From positions 3,637,528 through 3,701,527 of the forward strand of contig NC_045140.1 of assembly GCF_008831285.2 (NCBI RefSeq): DNA of 64,000 nucleotides. Direction: 5' to 3'. Positions within the stretch are counted from its first letter, which is position 1. Each line of letters opens with the position of its first letter. The position numbers were made by a program, and so were the translations under genes. The stretch comes from Nymphaea colorata (taxonomy: Eukaryota > Streptophyta > Magnoliopsida > Nymphaeales > Nymphaeaceae). Of the stretch, positions 23,948 to 34,585 are shown piece by piece. The notes under the pieces are model-generated. The model did no database searches, was not told where the DNA came from, and saw nothing but the letters and a program-made list of their open reading frames with translations.

Positions 23948-25541
23948 GCCAGAAATGGAAATATGCATCGCATATTGAAGTGGTGAGATGGGTTCGAAAA
24001 GTGGTAGGATCCTGTCCAGTAATGGTTCTATATCTTGCAAGTTTTAACTTTATTTTTCTGCATGTCGTTTATCACATGTTCAAGTCTTCTGGTTGTCACC
24101 AAATCAGTGGTCAATCAAAGTGTGAACAAGCAAAGCCTCGGCCGTCGACTTCCCTGGTCATCTTGACAGCTTAACGAGAAGCTATTGCAATGGGGCTACA
24201 AAATTATGGGCGATTCCGATTCAGTTTTGGGAAGCTCTTGACAGAACATATGAGAAAGGTTTCTGGAGAAGGAAAATCTTCGCAACAAATTATTAAATGG
24301 TGCCAAGGGCCTAAGGCAAGCCTTTAAGTTGAATGTAAGGATTACCCGAAGGTTCCCTTGTCAGTTGGTAGGCAGGAAACGATAGCAAAATCCTGATTTT
24401 CGTAATGCGAGAAGCCTGCAGTGACCACGCAAGAGTACAAATGTATGTCAATTTCTGTTGTAAATAGTGACATGCTAATTCGCTTTCATCGCAGTACCAA
24501 TTTTACTTCATCTGCATTTAAGTTGTCCTTATTTTCTTTTTCTTCCCAAACCAAAGGAAAACACGCACTAGAATACTTGTCACCAAAGGGTATCTCGTGC
24601 CACCTCGTTGCACAAGCCAAAGGTTGGTATACCTTTTGTGGTCGAGGAGGTAGTTTGTCCTGAGGGACTTCAGGATTGGCTTTCCCTTCGACAGCATCCA
24701 AGAAAAAGTATCACCTGAACCCCGTAGAGAGTGGCGGTAGTATTCTTTGGCCATACTACTCGGAACCAGGCAGATACATACATCTCATTGCTTTTCCAAA
24801 AAGAGAAGCCTAAGTGGTTCAGTGCTTTTCCAAAAAGAGAAGCCTAAGTGGTTCATGAGTGCTCAGAACAGCCATAAAGCACTCTACAGAGCTGGCATTC
24901 TATAATTTATCGTTCTTAGATATCATCGCCAACGATCACAAATTTTCTTGCTGGATTACATGAGTGACTGATGGGTGGGTCTGACCTTGTATGAATTTAT
25001 GGGAAAGGTTCAAGTGAAACTCTAGCAACAGTAGGAGATGTAATCAGTGCTGTCTGTGATCAACTATTTTGAATACAAACCAACTGGAAACCGTCAGCCT
25101 CTTCTTCAAGACGATCTCACGTAATCGTCTCTGTGAATAACAACAGTAATCATCAAATGCTCTCCTTGTTCAAAAGAAAACCAAATTTGATACTCCCCCA
25201 AATATCCACATTCGTCCAAGCAGGCAAGATAGATATGTATAAGATTGTTATCGTTAGAATATCCATAATGGTCTGCCGAGACATATGATGACTGTCGTTA
25301 TAATTTTTTGAAATGGTGCTGCATCTTTAAGGGCCCGTTGGGCATTGAAATGTGTAAATAGAATAGATAATCATCCCTTGTAGATATAGCAACGTTAAAG
25401 AACTTAATTTTGCCCAAGTAAACTATGCACAGAAGATTTTGCTTACAATGGAGAGGAAGAAAACCATACAACTGAATTTGTTTGCCTCAACAAGCCCATT
25501 CTCAAGGCTTGAGAACATGTATGAAAGAGGATGAAGATCGG
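23948..25541. other. Convergent intergenic region between HAP8 and the PORR gene
   Basis: The 3' ends of a plus-strand and a minus-strand gene face each other here. It should hold both 3' UTRs. A 34-bp tandem duplication lies at 24790-24857. Nothing else is recognised. Confidence 0.6.
24790..24857 (+). repeat. Tandem duplication of 34 bp
   Basis: GCTTTTCCAAAAAGAGAAGC followed by CTAAGTGGTTCA occurs twice in a row without visible difference, starting at 24790 and 24824. Confidence 0.95.
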
Positions 25542-26975
25542 TCACCACGATTCCATCAAACCACCATCCCCATTATCTACTGCTCTCACACTCCAAAACT
25601 CTCCCACCTCCCCATCACCCATCTCTTCTTCCTCATCATCATCTTTACTGACCTCTTCCCAATCTGGTCCTATCACCCCAATTCTCACCAATTCTTCCAA
25701 ACCATCATCATCATCAACAATAACTTCATCTTCACTATCATCACTATTGTCATCGTCGTCATCTTCATGCACGCAACTATCCAGACCTTGTCTTCTCAAC
25801 TTCCTCATCCTCTTCCCTTCTCTAACCAGCTCCACGAGCCTCTCCTTAGCAACCAGTAGTTCATCCTTCTCTACCAAGTTCCCATCATCATAGCCCTCTA
25901 CAAGGAAAACAGAGTCCCTAACCCCCTTGAGGGAGACATAGAACAGCTCAGGGTGCCTCACCAGCATTCCTCTCACCTTGTTCGACAGCCCAAAATCTCG
26001 CCGAAAGTGCGTCAGGTGATCCACCAACGTCCGCTTCTCCACCATCATGGCCAGCACCTCCCTCACCACCGCGCAAGCCCTCTTTTCTTCTCGCATCCCC
26101 AACTTGTTGAATTCACCGGCGTCCGAATACGGCGAAACTGCCGGAAGCTCCTCCAACTTCAGCAGGTAATCCCGGTGCTTCCGCTTCAAATTCACTCCCT
26201 TGGGCAATCGAAGCCGTTTGAATCTCGGTGGCCGGTTGAAGATGAGCTTCGTATCCTTTGGCGCCGGAGGCGGGAAGGGGACCGCCAGGTCCGGGTCCCA
26301 TGCGACGAGCTCGAGAGCGCGGCCGTAGCTGGTGTCGACAATGCGGAAGCGGGAGGGATGTTCGTTGCAGAGGCGGGAACGGAAATTCGGGGGGAGGCCG
26401 AGGTCGGGGGCCAGGTGGACGAGCTTGTCGAGGAGGAGGCGGCGGTGCTTGGACAGCATGAGGAGCTTCTGGAGCTTGATGGCGAGCCGGTCGCTGATGT
26501 GGGAGCGGAGAGCGGACTCCTCAGCAGCGAGGGCGAGGGCGGCGGGGGTGAGACGGACGGAAGGGAGGTCGTTGGTAGGATGGCGATAGAGCTCAAAGAT
26601 GGATGGGTAGCGGGCAATCATGGAAGGGAGGGGACGAGAGGGAGGGAAACACAGGTACGAGCGGCACTTGGAAAGGATGGAGATGGGGAGGTGGTGGTGA
26701 GGCTTGGAGAGGAGAAGAGTCTTGAGCTTGGTGACAAAGCGGAGACGGTTATGCTTCTCCACCACCTTGTCTAGAGGGCGGTTCCTGATTATCTTCACGG
26801 CGGCCGTGACGGTGAACTTTAGTCTCCTTCTGACACTGAGTTGGCGCTGGCAAGAAGAACAAGACGACGAAGAAGAAGAAGAAGAAAGCTGGGGCGGAAC
26901 GAAGGAGGAGGAGAGGGACGCAGGAGAGGTGAGCTTTTGATGGAAGAGGAGCGATGGATTCTGGAGTGCCACCAT
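25542..26975 (-). CDS. PORR-domain plant organellar RNA recognition protein
   Basis: A single exon of 477 residues. ATG 26975 (MVALQNPSLL) is the first ATG; the frame is open further upstream only through a (CT)n tract in the leader. The N-terminus is rich in Ser, Leu and basic residues and poor in acidic ones, as in organelle transit peptides. The PORR domain spans roughly residues 55-390. It starts VKIIRNRPLDKVVEKHNRL and includes ARYPSIFELYRHP and LSNKVRGMLVRHPELFYVSL. Known PORR proteins (WTF1, WTF9, RPD1) bind RNA and mostly aid group II intron splicing in chloroplasts or mitochondria. The C-terminus has two acidic blocks (residues 404-427 and 445-456), one of them DDDDDNSDDSEDE. I cannot assign the subfamily or choose between the two organelles. 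Confidence 0.85.
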   Translation of the reverse strand: MVALQNPSLLFHQKLTSPASLSSSFVPPQLSSSSSSSSCSSCQRQLSVRRRLKFTVTAAVKIIRNRPLDKVVEKHNRLRFVTKLKTLLLSKPHHHLPISILSKCRSYLCFPPSRPLPSMIARYPSIFELYRHPTNDLPSVRLTPAALALAAEESALRSHISDRLAIKLQKLLMLSKHRRLLLDKLVHLAPDLGLPPNFRSRLCNEHPSRFRIVDTSYGRALELVAWDPDLAVPFPPPAPKDTKLIFNRPPRFKRLRLPKGVNLKRKHRDYLLKLEELPAVSPYSDAGEFNKLGMREEKRACAVVREVLAMMVEKRTLVDHLTHFRRDFGLSNKVRGMLVRHPELFYVSLKGVRDSVFLVEGYDDGNLVEKDELLVAKERLVELVREGKRMRKLRRQGLDSCVHEDDDDDNSDDSEDEVIVDDDDGLEELVRIGVIGPDWEEVSKDDDEEEEMGDGEVGEFWSVRAVDNGDGGLMESW

Positions 26976-28590
26976 CTCCTTTTCTCTCTCTCTCTCTCTC
27001 TGCAAAGGGAATGGAATATCTAATCTGGTTTAGCACAGGGAAGCGAGTCATACTGTAATATGAGACAGTATCCTTTTGAGTGTTGAAAACTTCAACGCCG
27101 ACTTTTGAAGGGCTTGGTGAACTTACGACTTATTAGGGAAGGGTTGGGAACTTAGTTGAAGGAAGAGTCTTGTCGACAACTCTTTCATTTGAATGGGGGT
27201 TAAAATCAGAGTGAGGTGAAATGAAATTATGAAATAGTGAAATTTCTCTGGTACGCTTTCAAGAGATTATTGTTTTTTAAAGAAGATAAAAAATTTTAAC
27301 CTTGCATTTTTAAGAAACCTTTTTTTTTTTTTTTTTTTTTTACAAAAGTTGTTTTTGACAGCCTCAGATTTAAATGATGTGCTTTAAAAAGAACTTCAAT
27401 TATTCAATAACATAGATTTAAGATCTATATTCCATATAAAAAACTATAAGTTTAAAATCAGATGAGAGGAGAGGAAGACCGACCTCTTTTTTTCTTTTTT
27501 TCTTAAAAATAACAAGCAATCTAAGGGTTAGGCACCAAATATGTAATGCAACAGGGACGTAAAAAATAACAACTCTTTAATTTCCTGGACTTGAAGACCG
27601 TATTTGTAACTCCTTAGATAAATGAGGGTCTGTTTGTTAGCAAGGTTATTTTTCTTTGTGAACAAACTGATTGTGCTTTCCATTTGATTCCAAAATATAG
27701 AAAGGCAGACAAAAAAAAAAAAATCAGGTTTGTTCTGAGTTCAAGGTTCAAGAGAAGAAGCTGGCCATATACGTTAGTTCTCTTGCTATATTACACCTTC
27801 TTTAGGGGTCTTGGTTTAGCTAACACGAACTGTTCTCTTCACCTGACACAACTTGGTCGGCTTGGGTTGTTGAATGACTCAACAGATGTGAGCAAAGGAA
27901 CCCTACAGTCTGCTATTGCTTTTTTATAAACAGGGGTGCACACACACACGCAGAGAAAGCAGTTTTTGCAATTGTTTGCCTCTTGGTCTCTAACATCTCC
28001 AGTCATCTTTATAAGATCCAGAACTAGCCCTTATGAATGGTTAGTCAAAAAAATCAGCATAATTGTTCAAGAAATCTTCCAAGTCTCATCTTTTCTGCCA
28101 CTGAGATCAGCAGCTCTGGTTAGCAGCATTATTCACATTGCCCCAAAGGGCCAACTTGGTGTAAAAAATCCACAAGAAAATTTAAAGGACCAAACCATTT
28201 AAAAGAGCTGTTGCTTCAGAAGAAAACACAGACAAGGACCGTGATTCCTTGTGAGGATAATGCCGTGGAAAAGCGTGATCATGTAAATGTAACGTTGGCA
28301 CAAGTAAACAATTAGTTATACTAGAAGGCAATCAAACATAAGACTTCACAAGTCCAGGTCTGAGAAAAAACCATAACGGTATAATAAATAAAGTAAAATG
28401 TAACAAATTAAACTGTTTGACTCACATTACATAGGGATTGATGAAAGCTTTCCTGTAAAAACTGACGCAAAATGCAAACAGTAATTGAAAATATGTATGT
28501 GAAGCAGCTCTGTCAAAATAAGCTGAAACTGTGTATGATGATAGAGATGACATGCTGGAGACGATGATCTCTCCAGTAGAGTAGTAGTAT
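26976..28590. other. Region between the PORR promoter side and the WRKY 3' end
   Basis: A (CT)n tract at about 26982-27001 lies in the PORR leader. A run of 22 T occurs at 27320-27341. AT-rich DNA follows. About 28300-28590 is probable WRKY 3' UTR. No other gene seen. Confidence 0.6.
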
Positions 28591-31500
28591 CTACAACGGA
28601 AACCTTCCCATTATCTGATTATATACCGATGGTGGATTCGGTGGATGACTCGTGTCAAATCTATTGTCATAAAACGTTTCGTCCTTCTGCTCTTCCTTTG
28701 GCCTAAGGAGCCTCAGATCACCCTCTCTACTCTGCTGCTGCCCAAGGTATGGCTGGATTGGACCCATGACCTTAGCAGGGTTGAAACCCAAGGCATTAGG
28801 TAGTGATAAGCTAGCAGACCTCTGCATCCCCATTTGAAGTGGCCCTGGGAAGTTTGATGCCGCCTGAGCCAAGGGAACAAGTGGGTGCAACTGAATGTTA
28901 CCAGCATTCAATCCAAATGAAGTGCAAGGCATGGATTGAAGGGAAGGCAGCTTCATGTCAAAGCTGGGCGAAACTCCCAGCTTAATATCCCCAGTAAGGT
29001 TCCTGAGGTAGCTTGCTGCTTTCAGGTACTCATTGGGCTCAAATTGAGGGGCAAAGCCATCCATTCTTGGTTCAGGCTTGGTGAGACCAGAAACCATAGG
29101 TAATGCCAGTGACTGGTGAGCAGCAACACCAGAAGCACCCATACTTGCAGATCCAGAGCTTCCACTGCTGCTGCTTCGAGCAGCAGGAACCTCGTGGTTG
29201 TGTTTGCCTTCATATGTGGTAATTACAGATTTGATGTCATGTGATGCCCTCTCTACATGCTTCCGAACAGAGCATCCAGGATTTGTGCACTTGTAGTAGC
29301 TCCTGCATTGACATCAATATGGACAGAGTTAAAACAGTTTTCTTTAATCCATGTATCCTGCTTCCCACCTTTTCCTATCTAAACAATTGATCAATCAACC
29401 TGGATCACTTCTCAAAGATGCAGCTTAGTGTCAAGTCAGAAAGCTTATTTTTCCAAGTTTATCCACTCATGACAGTATGAACCCCCCAATGTACAATCCT
29501 AGAGATCACAATAACATGTCAATACACATGTTATTTTTATACCTAAATTTTGGGTTCTTTTTTTCTCTAAAGCTCCTCCATGATGTTTCATGTTGTGTTG
29601 AATCAGCTCCAGTTTCAATTTTCACTCTTCCAACTACGGGTTGCTATATGTCAAGTTGTAATATGATACATTGGTTCTCTGACATAAGAAGCAACTAACC
29701 AAAATAAATATAATAAAAGCAGGATACCGTGAGGTAGAAAACCAGATTTTATAGCAATGTATTTGCTTTTGACAGCAAAAACTAACAAACTCAAATTCTG
29801 CAAAAATGGTGACATGGAGAAACAAAACAGGGAAATCTCACATAAAAGGTTAATACCGTGGATTAGGGTTTCCCTTGACCACTTTCTGGCCATACTTCCT
29901 CCAACGATATCCATCATCTAGAATGTCAATATCACTGGTTGTTTGAACAACCACTCTCGGCTCGCGAACTGCTCTAGATGTCAAGTTTGCTTCAATAATT
30001 GGACCCTCCTTCTTCCTGAGGATCATGAACATCAAACGTTGTAGTACAATAACATGGAAACAGCAATTAGATACAATTCATAAAAAGAAAATACCTCCGT
30101 TTTGACTCGGATTCTTCATTATCGTCATCATCTCCAAGTGATATGCTCCCTTGTGTAGCCCTATCTTCTTCATCCTCATCTTCATTATCACTAGCCAGTG
30201 TAGATGAAAGCTCTGGAGCGTCAGACAACTCAAGTTGATTCAACTGTTTACCTTGGGCAGTTGAAGATGGATCTGAAATATCAGTAACCCCAGATGTAGA
30301 AGAGGTTCTTTCAATACCATCACACCTCCAGTCTCCATCAAATACATCCTTAAGAGTTCCTTGCTGCTGAAGACCTCTCCACATTGAGCACCCTTCAACT
30401 TTGACAAGTGGGACAGCACTTTCTGGCCTCTCTGTCATATCATTAAGTGCAAAGGCAGATCCAATTGCAGAACGACGACTAGGCTGAGGCTTTGGATGGT
30501 TGTGAGTGCCCTTGTAAATAATTTCTGTAATTTGACCGTCATGAGAGCGCTCAACCTTCTTCTTTACTTGACAATTTGGATGGGTACACTTGTAATAGCT
30601 GCGAGGATACTCACTCCCTTTTACCTGCTTTTGCCCATATTTACGCCAATTGTATCCATCTTCTGACAGCCTTCCCAACCCTGCGGGGGGAAATGATCCT
30701 TTTAGATCCGCATCTGGAAGTGATTGGGGACCTGAATCCTCCAGATGGACCTGCTCTTCGTGTTGAGAAGCTTCTTCATGTCCACTTTTTACAGGCAGAC
30801 TTTGGAAAGAAATGGAACTATTTTTCTCAATACCAGTGGAAGAAGTTTCCATGCTTGCTAGAGAATCATTGGTGCGTTCCTTCTCTGCACATGCAGCTTG
30901 ACTGTCAACTTCAAGTTGAGGTTGCATCTGCACCTGAGCTTCAGACTGGACATCTAAAATGATCTCCATATTTTGCTGAATTCCAGTAAAAATTGCATGA
31001 GAAAAGGAAACAGAGCAAACTAGTCAATTTACAAAAGCAAAAGCCAAAAGAAAGACCAAGATAATAGTTCATTTACATGGGACAGACTTAGCAGGAGTAG
31101 TCTTCAGCTTACTGAAAGCAATATGGAACAATAAAGCATGAAAATTTAAAACAGTAAACGTTCTTTAAGATGTTGCTAATAACAACAGAATTCTGCACAA
31201 GGATCCTATAAAACTAGCTTGTATAGTCTTAGGCGATAAAATCCATAAACCGAAAAAAGGCACTTGCATGAGTAATTACATTTATATTGGTGCAGACGAA
31301 CATATCGCCTAGCAAATAACAGAAAGGCCCTCATCCAGAACTTTGAGGTACTGAAATCTGTGGTGAAAGAAATATGAAAGCAATCACACACTAGTTATGT
31401 GCCTGCCATAACAAGGGAAAAAAGTAGCATCAACCTAGTCATAGTAGGTCACAATGTGGTAGGCTACAAAACTCAAATATTTCAGTCAGTTGAACTGTAA

Positions 31501-33399
31501 AATTAGTTTAAAAAGTCCAAGAGGCTAAAGCAATGATCAAGTGATCTGCAGATGTATTCATTTCTAGTACATAAGGCAACTTAAAGCTTGAACCATCGTC
31601 TGCACACCATCCAACAGGCACACCTTTCATAGCATGTAATGGAACTGGTAATTTGAATTTTGTTAGGAATTAAAAAATAGATCTCGTGAACTAGATAGTC
31701 CATTAATTCCTAGAGACAGAAGCATTTATAAAGGGCAGCAAAACGTAGCCCCTAAAAATCAAAATGTGAAAGCTGCAAAGAACTTCAAAATACAGCATAT
31801 CTGGTAAGGGAACAAAATATTCCTGTAGCACAAAAAAGAATCATGATAATTATGAAACGGAGATTTTATTCCTTCTGCACATCAAAATGACTAAAACCCA
31901 ATGTACCTGATTCCCAAAGCTACTGGGGCATGAATTACTCAGCTTGAAAGCAAATGATGATAGCTCAATATCATCAAGTTGTTCATCTTTACTTGCATCA
32001 GAAGCCAGAACTGAAATGGGACTCTGATCGATTGATGCACCGGGAAACGTTCCAGTTGTTGGTGACAGTTGTGCCTGAAACACGGAACCAAGAGTCCCAT
32101 TATAAACCACATGTACAATGAAGACAAACAAAATCAGTTCAGGAAAAACATAATGCATGATTCAGTTGGTGTCAACATTGTATGTTCGGAATATCCTCTA
32201 TCAGTTATTGCAAGCATCAAAAGACACATTTAAAACACGCTGCAGGCCATGCAAAATACAATGTTTGCTGATGGAATACAATGTTTGCTGAAGTCCATCT
32301 TTTATCTTCTTAAGATTAGAAAGTTAGCTAAGAATCAGAAACACTTACGCCGAAATACACAGGCAGATACTGGAGTTATTTTATTATGGGTTTGAGCTGT
32401 TTGCCATTTTTGACAGTAAAAGAAAAGAGGAACTCGATTAGACCAACCTAAACTGCGATGTTCTCAACTATCTTAACGAGTCCAAAGCCTACGGTAGTAA
32501 AGACCCGACCAGCTCTCACATCACCAAATCATATGATCAAGTGCCACATACGAATTTAAACCCAAAAAACTCACCTACACTTAGCTACCAAATTAGAAGG
32601 AATTACAAACTTGTCACAGGCAATCGGTTATTAGAGAGGAGCGAAAAAACACCACCCTGAAATGGGAAAAGAAATGGGGGGAGGGGGAGAGAGAGGGAGA
32701 GGGGGTGGGTGGAGAATGGGGGAGAGAGAGGGAGGGAGAGTGCAAGAAGATTCGATAAACAGATAGCATCTACAGGTAACATCGGACGCTGTTATGAACG
32801 AAACTGCAACAAACGTATGAAGCCAACGGGCATGAAGGAAGATGAGAGAGTTCGGAGGAGGAAACTACGTGAGAATTGGGAAGCATAACAGGGGAGTCGA
32901 GCAATGTGGTCGGGCTAAGTCCCGGCGGGATCGTGAGGTAAGGCGAACGAATAGCTGGCGACGACAGGGGGCTTGCCGTCCGGAACCTCGCCGTGTTCAG
33001 CCGGGCCGCGTTGAATCCGCTCCTCGCGGCTCTCCTCTCCGCTATGCTCCCAGCGCTCCTCCCCGCTACAGGCGCCTTCCACTCAGAAAATCCACCGCCA
33101 ACGACCATTTCATCAATACCACTTAGGCCACCTTTCTCTTGACGGCAACCACTCTCCTCTCCGCCAACCGCCGGCTCTCCTGCGGCCTGCCCGTCCGCGA
33201 CAGAGCTCAACGGGTGTGACAAGGACAGCGGCTCGATCTCGCCGGACGCGGATGGCGAAAAGAAATTGCAGGGGCTCGTTGAAGAGGGGGAGAAGACGAT
33301 GGGAGGTGGCATTGGCGATGATCGTCCCCAGTCCCCGAGTCCTCCGAGGCCGTCGCTTCCTCCTCCTTCGGCCATGATTTCTGAAGACGTTTCCGGCAT
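28591..33399 (-). CDS. WRKY2: Group I WRKY transcription factor, WRKY2/WRKY34-like
   Basis: Exons on the minus strand are 33399-32869, 32074-31907, 30975-30095, 30015-29857 and 29302-28591. They sum to 2451 bp (816 residues), in frame throughout. Two WRKY domains carry WRKYGQK at about 343-349 and 565-571, each with a C2H2 zinc site (first domain C363, C368, H391, H393). The N-terminus has [17 protein letters not shown] and [15 protein letters not shown], then LSPTTGTFP across the exon 1/2 junction, a motif of group I WRKYs that can be phosphorylated by MAP kinases. An acidic stretch followed by ESESKRR precedes domain 2. An intron interrupts domain 2 at the conserved Pro-Arg position. These traits and the HAP8 neighbour point to WRKY2. 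The frame opens at two nearby ATGs (33399 and 33375); either could be used. It should bind W-boxes in the nucleus; Arabidopsis WRKY2 acts in zygote, pollen and ABA responses. Confidence 0.92.
30976..31906 (-). other. WRKY intron 2
   Basis: A 931-bp AT-rich intron on the minus strand from GTACATTGG to GAATTCAG. No repeat or coding content is recognised. Confidence 0.8.
32075..32868 (-). other. WRKY intron 1
   Basis: A 794-bp intron with donor GTAGTT and acceptor GTTTCAG. A G-rich run of GGGAGAG-type words lies at about 32676-32740 (plus strand). No coding content. Confidence 0.8.
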
Positions 33400-33546
33400 A
33401 CCCAAATCATCAATTCACCCCCCCACTGTCTCCCATTTCGTTGTCACCACCTCCCATGCACACCTTTACTTCCCAACGTTCAAATTTCATTTCTGTGCAT
33501 TAACTCTACATTATGTCTTTCTTATCCATCATGCACTGTGTGTGTG

Positions 33547-33971
33547 TGAAAGAGAGAGAGAGAAGAAGACGAAGAAGAAGAAGAAGGTTCGGAGAGGTAT
33601 AGAGAAACACAATCAGTCAGTTTTTGAACTCTGCAGCCCTGAACGAATGGGTTCGCGTCAAGTTTGTTGTTCAACCATGGCTGTGAGAGAGAAGGGGAGC
33701 TTTCTTTTATCTTCTTTTTGGCATGGTGTCAGAGTGGGAAGTTTGACGGATAGGTTCGTTTGACCGGTCTTTCTCAAAAAATGGAGAGGCAGAGCGATCT
33801 CCGAACAATGCACAGCCAAAACAAAAACAACGTCTAATAATTAAAGGAAGAAATCAGCCATCGGGATGAGTAGAAACCGAGGAGAGTAGGCAAGGGAAAC
33901 AAAAGAAAGCAAAAGGCAAAAAAATTAAAGGGAACGGCTCTGTTTATAGAGAGAGAGAGAGAGAGAGAGAG
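33547..33971. repeat. (GA)n tracts upstream of the WRKY start
   Basis: GA repeats lie at about 33547-33562 and 33946-33971, with GAAGAAGAAG words between. They lie in the presumed leader or promoter of the WRKY gene. Confidence 0.8.
33743..33765. promoter_or_regulatory. Two W-box cores upstream of the WRKY gene
   Basis: TTGAC occurs at 33743 and TTGACC at 33760, about 350 bp upstream of the WRKY ATG. W-boxes are the WRKY target site, and many WRKY genes regulate themselves through them. Short motifs like these also occur by chance. Confidence 0.35.
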
Positions 33972-34289
33972 ACAAAAAAAAGAAAAAAAGAAAAATCTAA
34001 CTGAGGAAAAACAGCCAGAGGGAGAAAGAAAAGAAAAAAAAAACATGAACAAAAGCGAAAAAGAAAGAAACGGTTCAGTTCCAGAGATGGAGAAAAGAGC
34101 TCCTCTAAAAAAGAAGGTGTGTTAAGTCGGTTAGAAAAGAGCGGGCGCCGAGGGAGGGGTGGATCGGCGGTTATTGCAGTCATAGGCAGCCCAGCGAATC
34201 CCAAACAAACACCCTCTCTATAAATGACGTGTTTGAAAGCCGGGGACATACTTTCACCACCATCTTTAGAGCTGCGCAATCACCAGAAT

Positions 34290-34585
34290 TAGTTCCAACT
34301 CGACTCAAACTCATTTGACATCAAGTTCAAATGTATGCTCAAAATGTTAAATGAGTCCAGTTTAAATGAGTCGAGTTTAAGCTCGACTACATAATGAATG
34401 CTCAATTATAATGAAAAAATAGTTAAATGAATAGTCACTCAACGAGTTAAGTTAAAGAAAATAAGACATGCTTAACATAAACAAGTTAAACAAGTTGAAC
34501 TCATGCTCGATGTTGACTCAAATTCGAGTTTAAGTTTTTTGAGTAGAGTCGAAAGGAAATCGACTCGGCTCATGTGCGCCTTAGA
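34290..34585. repeat. Dispersed repeat, CTCAAACTCG family, copy 2
   Basis: It begins CAACTCGACTCAAACTCATT and ends around CGACTCGGCTCATGTGCG. It shares ordered words with 17020-17275 (ATTAAATGAGT variants, AAGACATGCTTAACATAAAC, AATTCGAGTTTAAG). The inverse CTCGACTC-like ends suggest a MITE. Confidence 0.6.

Noticed and set aside
26192-26774. Ser/Thr/Pro-rich and Glu/Gly-rich frames overlapping the PORR gene
   Set aside because: Shadows of a GC-rich coding exon; the PORR frame explains the region.
26976-27005. Upstream extension of PORR (MQREREREKE)
   Set aside because: It begins at a TTG and is a translated (CT)n tract in the leader; the first ATG is 26975.
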